Origin: Bog-473 sp963755495
Lineage (GTDB): Bacteria; Actinomycetota; Acidimicrobiia; Acidimicrobiales; RAAP-2
Length of the DNA: 64,000 bases
Reading direction: 5' to 3'
Assembly: GCA_963755495.1 (NCBI GenBank)
Contig: CAVWJS010000006.1
Coordinates: forward strand, 1,508,864 to 1,572,863
Part shown: positions 38,284 to 47,480 of the stretch, one piece after another
Position numbering within the stretch: position 1 is the first letter of the stretch
How the letters are laid out: each line of letters starts with the position of its first letter
Notes under the pieces: model-generated
Databases searched by the model: none
What the model was told of the DNA's origin: nothing
What the model saw: only the letters and a program-made list of their open reading frames with translations
Translations under genes and position numbers: made by a program

Positions 38284-39261
38284 CTACTCGTCTTCGACGA
38301 CTCGCCCACTGCGGTGGTGTTCCTGAAGCCATTTCGTCAGCCGGTCGATGCTGGAGATCGCACCCGGTTCGTCCGGCCCGCTGAGATGGCCGTGATGCGT
38401 CCCACGCTCCGTCGCCACGGTGACCTCGACGCCCGCGTTACGGAGACCATCTCCGTACGCCTCACCAGAGGCCCGTAAATAGTCGGCCTCGGAGTTCAGT
38501 ATGAAGACCGGCGGCTGGCCGGACAAATGGCCATTTGCCGCAAAGGCGTACGGATCGCTCAGAGCACCTTCCGGTCCGGCGTACTGGAGGTTCATCTCAC
38601 GCACTGACTCAGCCGGAAAAGATGATGCTCGTTCATCCGTTGCCATCATTTCCACTAACTCTGACGGAAGAGGCGGCAATTCAGGATGGACGATCGGGTA
38701 TACGAGCACCAGCGATGCGGGAAGCGGCCCCGCCCCGTCGCGCAATCGTTTGGTGACGCCGGCCACCAGGTTTCCGCCTGCGCTGGCACCACCTAGATGG
38801 AGGTTTTCGGGTGCCACACCGAGCTGGTCTGCATGAGTTGTGGCCCACCGCCACCCGTCAAGAACGTCGTCGGACGGGACTGGGAAGTGCACCCCTCGGA
38901 GCGCCTTGTGATAGTCGAGCGACAAAACTGAGAACCCCCGCGACGCGACCGCGAGCGACGCCCAGTGGGCCTCGGGCATCTCGAGCCCACCGCCGATGAA
39001 GGCCCCCCCATGCACCCACACGAACCCGATCGTGGCGGCGTCACTACTTGTGTAGATACGCCCTGGGATATCGCCGTGCGTTCCGTCGATCGTGACGTCT
39101 CGAACACCGACGTTCGCCAACTCAGGGAATCTGCGGAAAATATCCGCTGTATCCATGGCCTCGATCGTCGGAGCGGTGTCTTGCGACTCGATGAATTGGA
39201 CAATCTGGCGGAACCCCATTTTGGCCAAGTCCTGGGCGACCGGATGCTCGTCGGCCGTCAT
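38284..39261 (-). CDS. Alpha/beta hydrolase of the HSL (hormone-sensitive lipase) type
   Basis: About 325 residues, an esterase-type serine hydrolase. The oxyanion motif is WVHGGAFIGGG, the nucleophile elbow is LHLGGASAGGNL (serine in GASAG), the acid is in LNSEADYLRASGEA and the histidine in THHGHLSG. ATG at 39259-39261 (MTADEHPVAQDL) begins the conserved part. The frame is open to 39426 and a longer start is possible. Substrate unknown, probably a small ester. A GntR-operator-like sequence lies upstream at 39373. Confidence 0.85.
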   Translation of the reverse strand: MTADEHPVAQDLAKMGFRQIVQFIESQDTAPTIEAMDTADIFRRFPELANVGVRDVTIDGTHGDIPGRIYTSSDAATIGFVWVHGGAFIGGGLEMPEAHWASLAVASRGFSVLSLDYHKALRGVHFPVPSDDVLDGWRWATTHADQLGVAPENLHLGGASAGGNLVAGVTKRLRDGAGPLPASLVLVYPIVHPELPPLPSELVEMMATDERASSFPAESVREMNLQYAGPEGALSDPYAFAANGHLSGQPPVFILNSEADYLRASGEAYGDGLRNAGVEVTVATERGTHHGHLSGPDEPGAISSIDRLTKWLQEHHRSGRVVEDE

Positions 39262-39372
39262 CGTCGACGAGCGAGATGGGACCCTGTCTCGCTTCCTTCG
39301 TAAGCACGGCCGACTATCGCAGGGGGCTGTCCGTGCCCAGAATTGCGGTTGGAATGCACCTTTTGAGCGTAC

Positions 39373-39386
39373 ATCAGACGTCGGCT
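39373..39386. promoter_or_regulatory. Near-match to the GntR palindrome
   Basis: ATCAGACGTCGGCT matches the palindrome at 31481 in 12 of 14 positions. With two upstream bases, ACATCAGACGTC is 12 contiguous bases identical to the minus strand there. It lies between the divergent hydrolase (starting 39261) and Gfo/Idh/MocA (39519) genes, a suitable place for co-regulation. Confidence 0.4.
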
Positions 39387-39518
39387 TTACACTGTGCTGC
39401 ATGCCTTCACACATGCCCTCAGACACAGACCACCGCCTCCGCTCAGAGGCCGCCGTGAAGATCGCTTGAATAGCTACCTAATCCAGTTCCTCGGTGGGGG
39501 TGTGGGATCGGTGGGCCG

Positions 39519-40512
39519 ATGACGAGGGGCAAGATTCGCTGGGGAATCGCCGCCACCGGTGGCATTGCCGCCAGATTCGCTCGGTCGATGTCACTGGTCG
39601 AGGGCAGCGAAATCGTCGCCGTCGCCTCCCGCACCGAGCAAAGGGCCAGCCAGTTCGCGGAATCAATTCGGGATTGCCCACGCCTACGGGAGTTACGAGG
39701 CACTCGCCCAGGACACTGAGATCGATGTCGTCTATGTCGCCACTCCCCATTCGCGCCACGCTGCCGACTGCATTGCCTACCTCGAGGCGGGAAAGCACGT
39801 TCTTTGTGAAAAACCCTTCACGCTCAATGCTCCACAGGCGCGCCACGTATTCGAGGTTGCCCGGCGCACCGGCCTCTTCATCATGGAAGCCCTGTGGTCA
39901 CGTTTTCTCCCGCCCTACGATCTCTTACGGCAGCTACTCGGCGAAGGGCGCATCGGTCAGCCACTCTTGGTTGAGGCTGATTTGGGCTCCCGGGTTGAGA
40001 TCGACCCGGGCCACCGGCTCTTCGATCTCGCGGAAGGTGGAGGATCCCTTCTCGATCTCGGCATTTACCCCGTCCAACTGAGTACCCTCGTCTTCGGAGC
40101 ACCTGATCGGGTGACAGCCGAGGGAAACGTGGGGACCACTGGCGTAGACGAGGATGTCGTCGCCGTGCTCCATCACCCCGAAGGGGGACTATCGCTCGTC
40201 AAGAGTTCGATTCGGACGTCGCTTCGAGGTACGGCACGTATTGCCGGGACGGACGGCATTATCGAGATCCCGGCCTTCATGCACTGCCCAAGGCAGCTGA
40301 GGATTGGCAACGATTCAGCGGGCTGGGAGATTTTCGATACCGATTGGGAAGGCGACGGATTACGGTTCGAGATTGCCGAGGTTAATTGGTGCGTCAGTGC
40401 CGGCCTCACCGAGAGCCCCCGCATGCCTCATGGTGAGACCCTTTTACTTCAAGAGATCCTCGATGAAATCCGCAGACAGCTTGGCGTCGTCTATCCCGCC
40501 GAGAAGGTTTAA
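39519..40512 (+). pseudogene. Gfo/Idh/MocA-family oxidoreductase, one frameshift
   Basis: Starts MTRGKIRWGIAATGGIAARF with the dinucleotide-binding fold (EIVAVASRTEQRASQFAE), then shifts one frame near 39668 and continues NQFGIAHAYGSYEALAQD. Further conserved segments are VYVATPHSRHAADCIAYLEAG, KHVLCEKPFTLN and the catalytic-domain GGGSLLDLGIYPVQL. About 330 residues if joined, the usual length of these NAD(P)-dependent sugar or cyclitol dehydrogenases. The catalytic lysine of EKPF is present. If the break is a sequencing error the enzyme is complete. Confidence 0.82.
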
Positions 40513-40762
40513 ACACAGCGACCGCTCGGATGAATTCCCTGCGCCTGTGGCGCCCGCCCAGTCGAGTCCGGTGACGATCATTTTGGAGACCGCCTCGCCA
40601 AGCTTGCAGAAGGATTCACCACAAACCAAGCAGCTCGCCGTGCCATTGTCCGGTCACTCGCGCGACGTAATCCTGGCGAGGGTGCATCTTTGGCGCTAAC
40701 CTCCGAGGTGATCGCCATGCCCGCGACTTACTTGAAAGATCGCGCCATCATGACGAGGAGGA

Positions 40763-42556
40763 ATGGTGTCTGACGTATCGATCCCCCACTACCCCTATCA
40801 GGACCCGCAACTCTCCGTGGAGCAGCGCATCGGGGACCTCTACGAGCGAATGTCCTTGCACGACAAAGTCGGGCTGCTGTTCCACGCCATGTCGTATGCA
40901 GGCGACGTCGACACCGCCAATGACATATTCCCTCTGAAACCGCCGCAGAAGATGATCGCCGACTACGGTCTCCGGCACTTCAGCGTGTTCGCCTCGCTGC
41001 CCGACGGTCGCTCTTTCGCACAGTGGCACAACGCTCTGCAGCGCGTCGCGGCCGCGCATCCGCTGGCCATCCCGGTGACCCTGTCATCGGACCCCCGCCA
41101 CCACTTCACCGACAACCCCCTGGCGTCGGTCATCGCGGGTCCGTTCTCGCAGTGGCCCGAGCCCCTCGGTCTGGCGGCGATCGGATCCGAGGAGTTGGTG
41201 CGCCAGTTCGCCGACATCGCCAGGCAGGAGTACGTTGCGGTCGGGCTTCGGGTGGCGCTTCATCCCCAGATTGACTTGGCGACCGAACCGCGCTGGCCCC
41301 GGATCAGCTCCACGTTCGGTGAAGACGCTGACTTGACCTCACGCTTGGCCGCGGCGTACATCCGCGGCTTTCAGACTGAAATGCTGGGGAGCGATTCGGT
41401 CGCCACCATGACAAAGCACTTCCCGGGTGGCGGCCCCCAGAAGGACGGTGAGGACCCGCACTTTCCGTGGGGTCGAGAGCAGGTCTATCCGGGCGACAAC
41501 TTTGACTACCACCTCGAGCCGTTCCGTGCCGCTATAAAGGCGGGAACTTCACAGATCATGCCTTACTACGGCATGCCGGTCGGAACCGAGCACAAGGAGG
41601 TCGGGTTCAGTTACAACAAGTCCGTCATTACGGGCCTCCTCCGTGAAGAACTCGGATTCGACGGCATCGTCTGCACCGACTGGGGTCTTGTCAATGACAA
41701 GCCGGGCGGCGGCGACATCGGCCGTGCCAAGGCATGGGGCGTTGAGCACCTCGATGAGGACCAGCGTCTGATGAAGCTGCTCGACGCCGGGGTCGACCAG
41801 TTCGGAGGCGAATACTGCAGCGACCGCCTCGCCAGGCTCGTGAAGTCCGGACAAGTGGCTGAGTCGCGGATTGACCGATCCGCCAAGCGCCTTCTCCGGG
41901 AGAAGTTCGTCCTTGGGTTGTTCGATCAGCCCTTCGTCGACGAGGACCGGGCGGCTCTCGTGTTAGGAGACGCAGCGTTCCGCGCTGCCGGCCTGCGAGC
42001 GCAGCAGCAGGCGGTCACCCTCCTGACGAACGAACCGTCGGCATTCGAGCCCAGGACGCTCCCGATGTCGCGCGGCGTGCAGGCGTACGGAGAAGGATTC
42101 GCGAAGGAGACACTGGCTCTTTATGCCACTATCGTCGACCATCCCTCTGAGGCCGACGTCGCCCTCATTCGCCTCAAGACGCCCTGGACCCCGAACGGCC
42201 GAGGCGGGATGGCAGAGAACTTCCATGGCGGGTCTCTCGAATTCCCGCCGGAGGAGCTCGAGCGGATCGGTGCAATCTGCCAGTCTGTCCCGACCGTCAT
42301 CGACATCCACTTCGAGCGTCCTGCCGTACTGGGCACGCTTGTCGATGATGCTGCTGCCATTGTTGCGAACTACGGTATCGCCGAGAGCGCGCTTCTCGAC
42401 GTTCTGTTCGGCGAGGCGTTGCCAGAGGGAAACCTTCCCTTTGACCTGCCCCGCTCGATGGAGGCCGTCATCGAGAGCAGGAGCGACGTGCCGTTCGACA
42501 CCGTTGATCCCGTTTTCCGATTCGGGCACGGCCTCCGGTACGCCACGCCGGAGTGA
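40763..42556 (+). CDS. GH3-family glycoside hydrolase
   Basis: 597 residues of GH3 type (beta-glucosidase/beta-xylosidase). The N-terminal barrel has RMSLHDKVGLLFHAM, MTKHFPGGGPQKDGEDPHF (the KHF-P-G substrate motif) and the nucleophile aspartate in GIVCTDWGLVND. The C-terminal alpha/beta sandwich ends GEALPEGNLPFDLPRS and PVFRFGHGLRY. It lacks a signal peptide and a fibronectin domain, so it should act on oligosaccharides inside the cell. GAGGAGG lies just before the ATG, and a GTG one codon on is equally placed. Uninterrupted, unlike its glycosidase neighbours. Confidence 0.9.
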   Translation: MVSDVSIPHYPYQDPQLSVEQRIGDLYERMSLHDKVGLLFHAMSYAGDVDTANDIFPLKPPQKMIADYGLRHFSVFASLPDGRSFAQWHNALQRVAAAHPLAIPVTLSSDPRHHFTDNPLASVIAGPFSQWPEPLGLAAIGSEELVRQFADIARQEYVAVGLRVALHPQIDLATEPRWPRISSTFGEDADLTSRLAAAYIRGFQTEMLGSDSVATMTKHFPGGGPQKDGEDPHFPWGREQVYPGDNFDYHLEPFRAAIKAGTSQIMPYYGMPVGTEHKEVGFSYNKSVITGLLREELGFDGIVCTDWGLVNDKPGGGDIGRAKAWGVEHLDEDQRLMKLLDAGVDQFGGEYCSDRLARLVKSGQVAESRIDRSAKRLLREKFVLGLFDQPFVDEDRAALVLGDAAFRAAGLRAQQQAVTLLTNEPSAFEPRTLPMSRGVQAYGEGFAKETLALYATIVDHPSEADVALIRLKTPWTPNGRGGMAENFHGGSLEFPPEELERIGAICQSVPTVIDIHFERPAVLGTLVDDAAAIVANYGIAESALLDVLFGEALPEGNLPFDLPRSMEAVIESRSDVPFDTVDPVFRFGHGLRYATPE

Positions 42557-42727
42557 ACCTGGCGACGGACAAGTCGACGACATCCAAGCTCGACCCTTTT
42601 TCGATCCAACAGTTCACGAGCCATCGGCTTCATTGTCATTCCCCGCGCGCCACTATCCGTACGGCACCATGGCCTAGGGTCGCAGAGGAGGTATCTCCGA
42701 ACCCTGATTCTGAACGGATCTTTGGAA

Positions 42728-43519
42728 ATGGTCAGCGAGTGGACAGACGGCGAACTGCGTACGGCCGATGACGCGACATTGCATTACTACCGGCGAGGGA
42801 AGGGCCCGAGTCTCGTCCTCGCCCATGGGTCGAGTGACAACGGACGGTGCTGGACCAGGGTTGCGTCGGCATTAGAGGAATCGTTCGACATCATCGCCTA
42901 CGATGCTCGATCGCACGGGAGGTCCGACACGGCGAGCGACGGAGGTCCCGCCCCGGCCGCGGATCTCATCACCGTCATCGAGACGCTTGGGCTCGCACCG
43001 ACGCTCGCCATGGGCCACTCCATGGGTGCCGCTACTGTGAGTGCGGCTATCGCCGAACGCCCCGATCTCTTCCGTGCAGCAGTCCTCGAGGACCCCGGGT
43101 GGATGACGGAAGCCCGGCTGGCGGAAGTCATGGCTCTCGCCCGACGTGCCATGGAGGCACCCGCCGGTTCGCCCGAGCGATCCGGAGGACGGCCGGCGCA
43201 TCCCGAGGATTTGATCTACTGGGAGGAATCGAAACGTCAATACCGTCCGCCGGAAATGGCGAGGGGAATCGGCCGTCTTTTGGGCGCGCCGTGGCAGCAA
43301 GATGTGAGAAGGTTCCGCTGCCCGGTCCTCCTCCTGTGGGGCACGAGCGGCCTCGTCACCGCCGAGACGGCCGAGGAGGCGCACCAACTGGACCCCACCC
43401 TGAGGGACGTACAACTCGACACTGGACACGGCGTTCGGTACGAGGCAATGGAGCCCTACACCGCCGCCGTCCTCGAATTCCTCTGCTCGGCGGCGCCACC
43501 AACCGCCCCTCAAGCGTAG
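42728..43519 (+). CDS. Alpha/beta-fold hydrolase
   Basis: About 263 residues of the classic alpha/beta hydrolase fold: YRRGKGPSLVLAHGSSDNGRCW, the YDARSHGRSD turn, nucleophile elbow MGHSMGAATV (Ser), acid in LLLWGTSGLVTAETAEEA and histidine in LDTGHGVRYEAME. Such enzymes cleave esters, lactones or C-C bonds. The substrate is open. ATG at 42728 is preferred to the TTG two codons earlier. Confidence 0.87.
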   Translation: MVSEWTDGELRTADDATLHYYRRGKGPSLVLAHGSSDNGRCWTRVASALEESFDIIAYDARSHGRSDTASDGGPAPAADLITVIETLGLAPTLAMGHSMGAATVSAAIAERPDLFRAAVLEDPGWMTEARLAEVMALARRAMEAPAGSPERSGGRPAHPEDLIYWEESKRQYRPPEMARGIGRLLGAPWQQDVRRFRCPVLLLWGTSGLVTAETAEEAHQLDPTLRDVQLDTGHGVRYEAMEPYTAAVLEFLCSAAPPTAPQA

Positions 43520-43540
43520 AAGTCCGGCGAAACGGGCCAG

Positions 43541-44663
43541 GTGAAACCCGTTACCCGCTCCGAGATGACACATCGTCGCTCCGGAGCCCGCATCGCTACG
43601 TGCTCACGGGCGGCGAGACGCACTGTCCGCCCAGGAGGGGCCACCGAGCTGGTCGCTCCCGGTTTTTGCATCCTTGGTAACGTTCAGGCCTTGTTCGACT
43701 TGGACCGCGCCGTGCCGTTCCACGAATCTCGCGATCCGGTCAACCTGCCCATGCAGCGACGCTGGTGTGACGCCATGGGAGTCACCAATCCGGTCTACTT
43801 AGACGAGTCAGTGGCGGAGCGGTCGTCCTTCGGGCGGATCATCAGTCCGCTGGCGATGCTCGACGTCTGGACCAAGCCAGGCCTTCAGTACCATCGTGAT
43901 GTTGAAGACCCAATCGGCCGCGCATTTGAGACACTCGAAGCTGACGGTTTCACCTCTGCCGTTGTCGTGGCGGCCGACCTATCGCAGATCCGGTCGCTCG
44001 TACTGGGCGAGGATGTCCGATCCACGATGATGCTCGAGTCGGTAAGCGACGAGAAGTCGACCGCACTGGGGCCGGGCCGGTTCGTGACATCTCGTCAGGA
44101 CTTCCTCGTCGGGAACGAGCCTGTCGGCCAGAGTCGCTTGGTGGTCATGAAGTTTCGCCCCACTGCTGACCACCGCCGCGCCGGCCAGCCAGCGGCCGAC
44201 GAAACCGCTGCTGGCACAACGCTCGGAGCGACGGGAAGGCGCGACGACCTTGGCACGGTGCTGGCATCGACCCTGTCCGTCGGCGAAATGACTCCGACCG
44301 CCGTCGTTCCAATTACTTCGACGTTGATTGTGGCGGGGGCGTTGATGACCTCGGACTACTACGAGCCGCACCACGATCGCGACATTGCCGAGCGACGCGG
44401 CTCACGGGACATCTTCATGAACATCCACACGACGTTCGGCTTGGTGCAGCGTTGCATCGGCGACTGGCTCGGCCCGAACGCCCGATGGCATGTCCTTCAG
44501 GCGCGCCTTGGCGTCCCCAACTACCCCGGGGACGCGATGTTCGTGAGCGGCACCGTGGCAGCCATCGATAGCGGATTCTGGTCGCACCGCCATCGATTTT
44601 CGCGCCACCAACGGACTAGGGTCGCATGCCACGGGTTCGATCGAGGTAACACTTCCGCTGTAA
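43541..44663 (+). pseudogene. Two-hotdog MaoC-type acyl-CoA dehydratase, frameshift near end
   Basis: Two hotdog domains in one chain. The first (about 43690-44160) has FHESRDPVNLPMQRRWCDAMG and the FGRIISPLAMLDVWTKPGL substrate strand, like the N-terminal MaoC domain of ChsH2-type proteins. The second has PITSTLIVAGALMTSDYYEP, the hydratase signature HHDRDIAERRGSRDIFMNI and VPNYPGDAMFVSGTV, like ChsH1. A frameshift near 44580 is followed in the next frame by AIDFRATNGLGSHATGSIEV and TAA at 44661-44663. ChsH1-ChsH2 hydrate unsaturated side-chain CoA esters in actinobacterial steroid breakdown, so the natural substrate is probably an acyl-CoA. The N-terminal 50 codons look non-native and the start is uncertain. 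Confidence 0.72.
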
Positions 44664-44676
44664 GGCCCGATCGCCG

Positions 44677-46350
44677 TCATCCGTCCTCGGCGAACGGGAC
44701 CGACTCGCCGGTTTCCAGCAAGTGCTTCATCACTTTGCCAGCGGCATTGCGGGGCAGCCGTTCTCGGAACTCGACCTGCGCCGGCACCTTGAAGGGTGCC
44801 AGAGCCTCCGCTGCCCAGCCCCGCACCCCGTCCGCGTCGAGGCTCGATCCCGGCTGGCGGACGACCACCGCCTTGACCTCTTCCCCCAGCACTCGGTCCA
44901 AGACGCCCACAACGACAACATCGGAGATGTCGGGATGTGCGTGGAGTCGGTACTCGATCTCGGCCGGATAGATGTTCTCGCCGCCTCGGAGGATGAGGTC
45001 ACCACGCCGGCCTTCGAGGAACAGTACGCCGTCCGAGATGAAGCCGAGGTCGCCGGTGCGATACCACCCTTCGGGGTCCAATGCGGCCGACGTACCTTCG
45101 GGGTCGCGGTAGTAACCGACAAACACCGAGGCGCTGCGAATCTGCACTTCACCGACCTGGCCGTCGGGAACTTCCTCGTCCGTCCCGAAGGCGCCGACTC
45201 GCAGCGAGGCGGCCGGCGGAGGGCCGCCCAGGTTGCCGGGCTTTTCGAGCAACCCCGGCATCGTCGCCGTGGCCCCCGTTCCGTTGGTCTCGGTCATGCC
45301 GAGACCGACCATGAGGCCGCTACGCGCCTGCGGAAAGGCCACGGCCAACTGCTCGAGCAGTTCCGGCGCCCAGATTGAACCGCCGCCGACAATCGAGCGC
45401 AAGCTTGTGAGGTCATAGCGACCGAGGTCAGGACACTCCAGCAGGCGCCACGCCTGTGTAGGCACCAGGCGCCACGTCGTCACCCCGTGTCGCTGGGTCA
45501 GCTCGAGCTGTTGCTCTGGAGACCACTTTCCCGGTGGAGGCATGTACACGATTTTGGTGCCCGTTCCGACGGAGGAAATGGCTTGGCAGTTGAGTCCTGA
45601 GATGTGGAACAGCGGCAGGGCGGCGATTTCGCATGTTTCAGCTGCTGACCGACCTGCGGCCACGCCGCGCAGCGCAATGGACTGCATCCAGTGAAGATTG
45701 TTGCGGTGGGTTAGCACCGCCCCTTTCGAACGCCCGGTCGTCCCGCTCGTGAAGAGAATCACGAAAGGGTCGTCCTCGTCGATCGGCGAGTCAGGCAAAG
45801 TGGCCGGGCCGGCGAACCAGCTCGGGCACGCCTCGTCGAGGTCGCGTCGGGGCAGCTCAGTCACGCGGCCCGCCAGCCGGGCCAGTCGTGGCCCGTCGCC
45901 AATGAGGAGCTTGGGTTCCGTGAGGCGAATACCGTGCTCGAGCTCGGGCCCTGTCCACCAACCGTTGAGCTCAACCACGACGGCGCCGAGGACGATCACG
46001 GACCAGGCTGCGATCACGTGTTCGTAGCGGTTTGCCGCGGCGATGGCAACATGGTCGCCCGGCCCAATTCCATGCTGCTCTCGCAGCGTCTCGGCGGTGC
46101 TGGCGACCAGTTGCCCCGCCTCAGCGAAGGAAACGGTACGGTCGGCGTGTATCAGGTAGGGACGATCCCCGAAGCGGGCCACCCCTTCGGCCAGCAGGGC
46201 CCGTAGGTGTGGGAGTCGGTGCGCGAATACTTCGTGCTGCACGCCGAGCACTTCCTCCTCGACTACCTCGAAGGGGCCGCCCGGGCCCTGGAGCGCGATC
46301 TGTTGATCCCGGACGAACTGCTCGGGCGGCGACCAACGCAGGATGGTCAT
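44677..46350 (-). CDS. AMP-dependent acyl-CoA synthetase
   Basis: 557 residues of the class I adenylate-forming family: activates a carboxylic acid with ATP and joins it to CoA. The motifs are complete: phosphate loop LFTSGTTGRSKGAVLTHRN, GLGMTETNG, GWYRTGDLG, the hinge RRGDLILRGGENIYPAEIE and the catalytic lysine in PRNAAGKVMK. It is convergent with, and 13 bases from, the two-hotdog dehydratase, suggesting a shared acyl-CoA pathway. Chain length or ring specificity cannot be read. Confidence 0.92.
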   Translation of the reverse strand: MTILRWSPPEQFVRDQQIALQGPGGPFEVVEEEVLGVQHEVFAHRLPHLRALLAEGVARFGDRPYLIHADRTVSFAEAGQLVASTAETLREQHGIGPGDHVAIAAANRYEHVIAAWSVIVLGAVVVELNGWWTGPELEHGIRLTEPKLLIGDGPRLARLAGRVTELPRRDLDEACPSWFAGPATLPDSPIDEDDPFVILFTSGTTGRSKGAVLTHRNNLHWMQSIALRGVAAGRSAAETCEIAALPLFHISGLNCQAISSVGTGTKIVYMPPPGKWSPEQQLELTQRHGVTTWRLVPTQAWRLLECPDLGRYDLTSLRSIVGGGSIWAPELLEQLAVAFPQARSGLMVGLGMTETNGTGATATMPGLLEKPGNLGGPPPAASLRVGAFGTDEEVPDGQVGEVQIRSASVFVGYYRDPEGTSAALDPEGWYRTGDLGFISDGVLFLEGRRGDLILRGGENIYPAEIEYRLHAHPDISDVVVVGVLDRVLGEEVKAVVVRQPGSSLDADGVRGWAAEALAPFKVPAQVEFRERLPRNAAGKVMKHLLETGESVPFAEDG

Positions 46351-46669
46351 GATCCCTGGAGGTGTCCGGGCACTACAGGAGCGGCGTCATGTCGGCGGCC
46401 TTCACGATTGCAGGCAGGACGTGTCAACGGCGAGTCCATTGAACGGAGTCTGACACGGCCGTCAAGTGGGCGTCGATGCGGCCTCCTTGTGGAGCGGACG
46501 ACCGACCCAGGGTCTGGAGCATCGGTTCATCGCGTCTGCCATGGGCGCCACATTCAGGGACAAGGAGCAGCCGCAGCCACTGGACCTCCACATCGGGCAC
46601 GTGGCGATGAGATCAGCTACATTTTGGCCGCTGATTCACAAGCGACGTCGTCGCTCTAAGGGGAGGCAG
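46351..46669. other. Intergenic region, no recognised gene
   Basis: Lies between divergent genes and should contain both promoters. Nothing else recognised. Confidence 0.4.
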
Positions 46670-46688
46670 ATGCAGGGGGATGATCGTT

Positions 46689-47459
46689 ATGGCTCCTGAG
46701 GCGGAGGGGGGCACGGCCCGACCGGCCGGCGCCGAAGTAAAGGACAAGTTGATTTGGACCCTGGTACGGCCCGCGGGCATAACCACGAAGGATTTTCAGG
46801 ACTACGTCCTGAACGACTTGGCCAAGGCCACCGCTGACCTGGTGAAGGACACCACGGCAGTGTTCATTACCCTCCAGGAACCGAACGTGTTCTCGGGCGC
46901 CATCGTCACGGTTGGCGGGGAGGATCGCCGGGTGGACGCCGTACTACAGATCCTTTCGTCGGGTTCGTACGTGGCGACGGACCCCGTAAACGCGGTCCTG
47001 AGCGCGAACTGCGGACATGTCCAAGGTTGGCGCGTGCACCAGACGGTGATCTTCGACGAGAGCGCTCCCGTGTCGCCCGGGTCCCAAATGCCGTTCAAGC
47101 AACTGCTCTGGGTCAACCAACGCATTGATGGCACCACCCCCGAATTCTACGACCGGAACTGGTATATCCATGCTGGTCACCTCGACGGACAGGAAGCCGA
47201 GAGCGAAGACTCGCTCCGGGTCCATGAAGAACGCCAAACCCGAGAACGGCCGAAGGGCAAGTGGTACATCCAGAACAGGGTGCAGGAGCCCATCACGCCG
47301 ACCGCCTGGGTGGTCAGTGGCATCTCCGACTACCTGTCGGAGGGCTTCATGCCATCCGGCCCCGGCGAGCGCTACGACCCCAAGCAAGGACAGGGTGAGG
47401 AGAGCTTCGACAAGTGGCCACCACGGTTGTTCCAGGGTCACACGTACCGGGTGCACTGA
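46689..47459 (+). CDS. EthD-like tandem-domain protein, paralogue B
   Basis: About 256 residues, clear paralogue of the protein at 31593 over its whole length. Examples are DKLIWTLVRPAGITTKDFQDY, YVATDPVNAVLSANCGHVQG, LLWVNQRIDGTTPEFYDRNW, GKWYIQNRVQEPITPTAWVV and FDKWPPRLFQGHTYRVH. It likely has two EthD-like alpha/beta-barrel halves. Function unknown. ATG at 46689 with GGGGGA eight bases upstream is preferred, and an ATG at 46680 is in frame. A 9-codon frame (46670-46699) with its own GGGAGG overlaps the start. The two paralogues may be different subunits or serve different substrates. Confidence 0.6.
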   Translation: MAPEAEGGTARPAGAEVKDKLIWTLVRPAGITTKDFQDYVLNDLAKATADLVKDTTAVFITLQEPNVFSGAIVTVGGEDRRVDAVLQILSSGSYVATDPVNAVLSANCGHVQGWRVHQTVIFDESAPVSPGSQMPFKQLLWVNQRIDGTTPEFYDRNWYIHAGHLDGQEAESEDSLRVHEERQTRERPKGKWYIQNRVQEPITPTAWVVSGISDYLSEGFMPSGPGERYDPKQGQGEESFDKWPPRLFQGHTYRVH

Positions 47460-47480
47460 GGACAACGCCCTTCACGCCGC

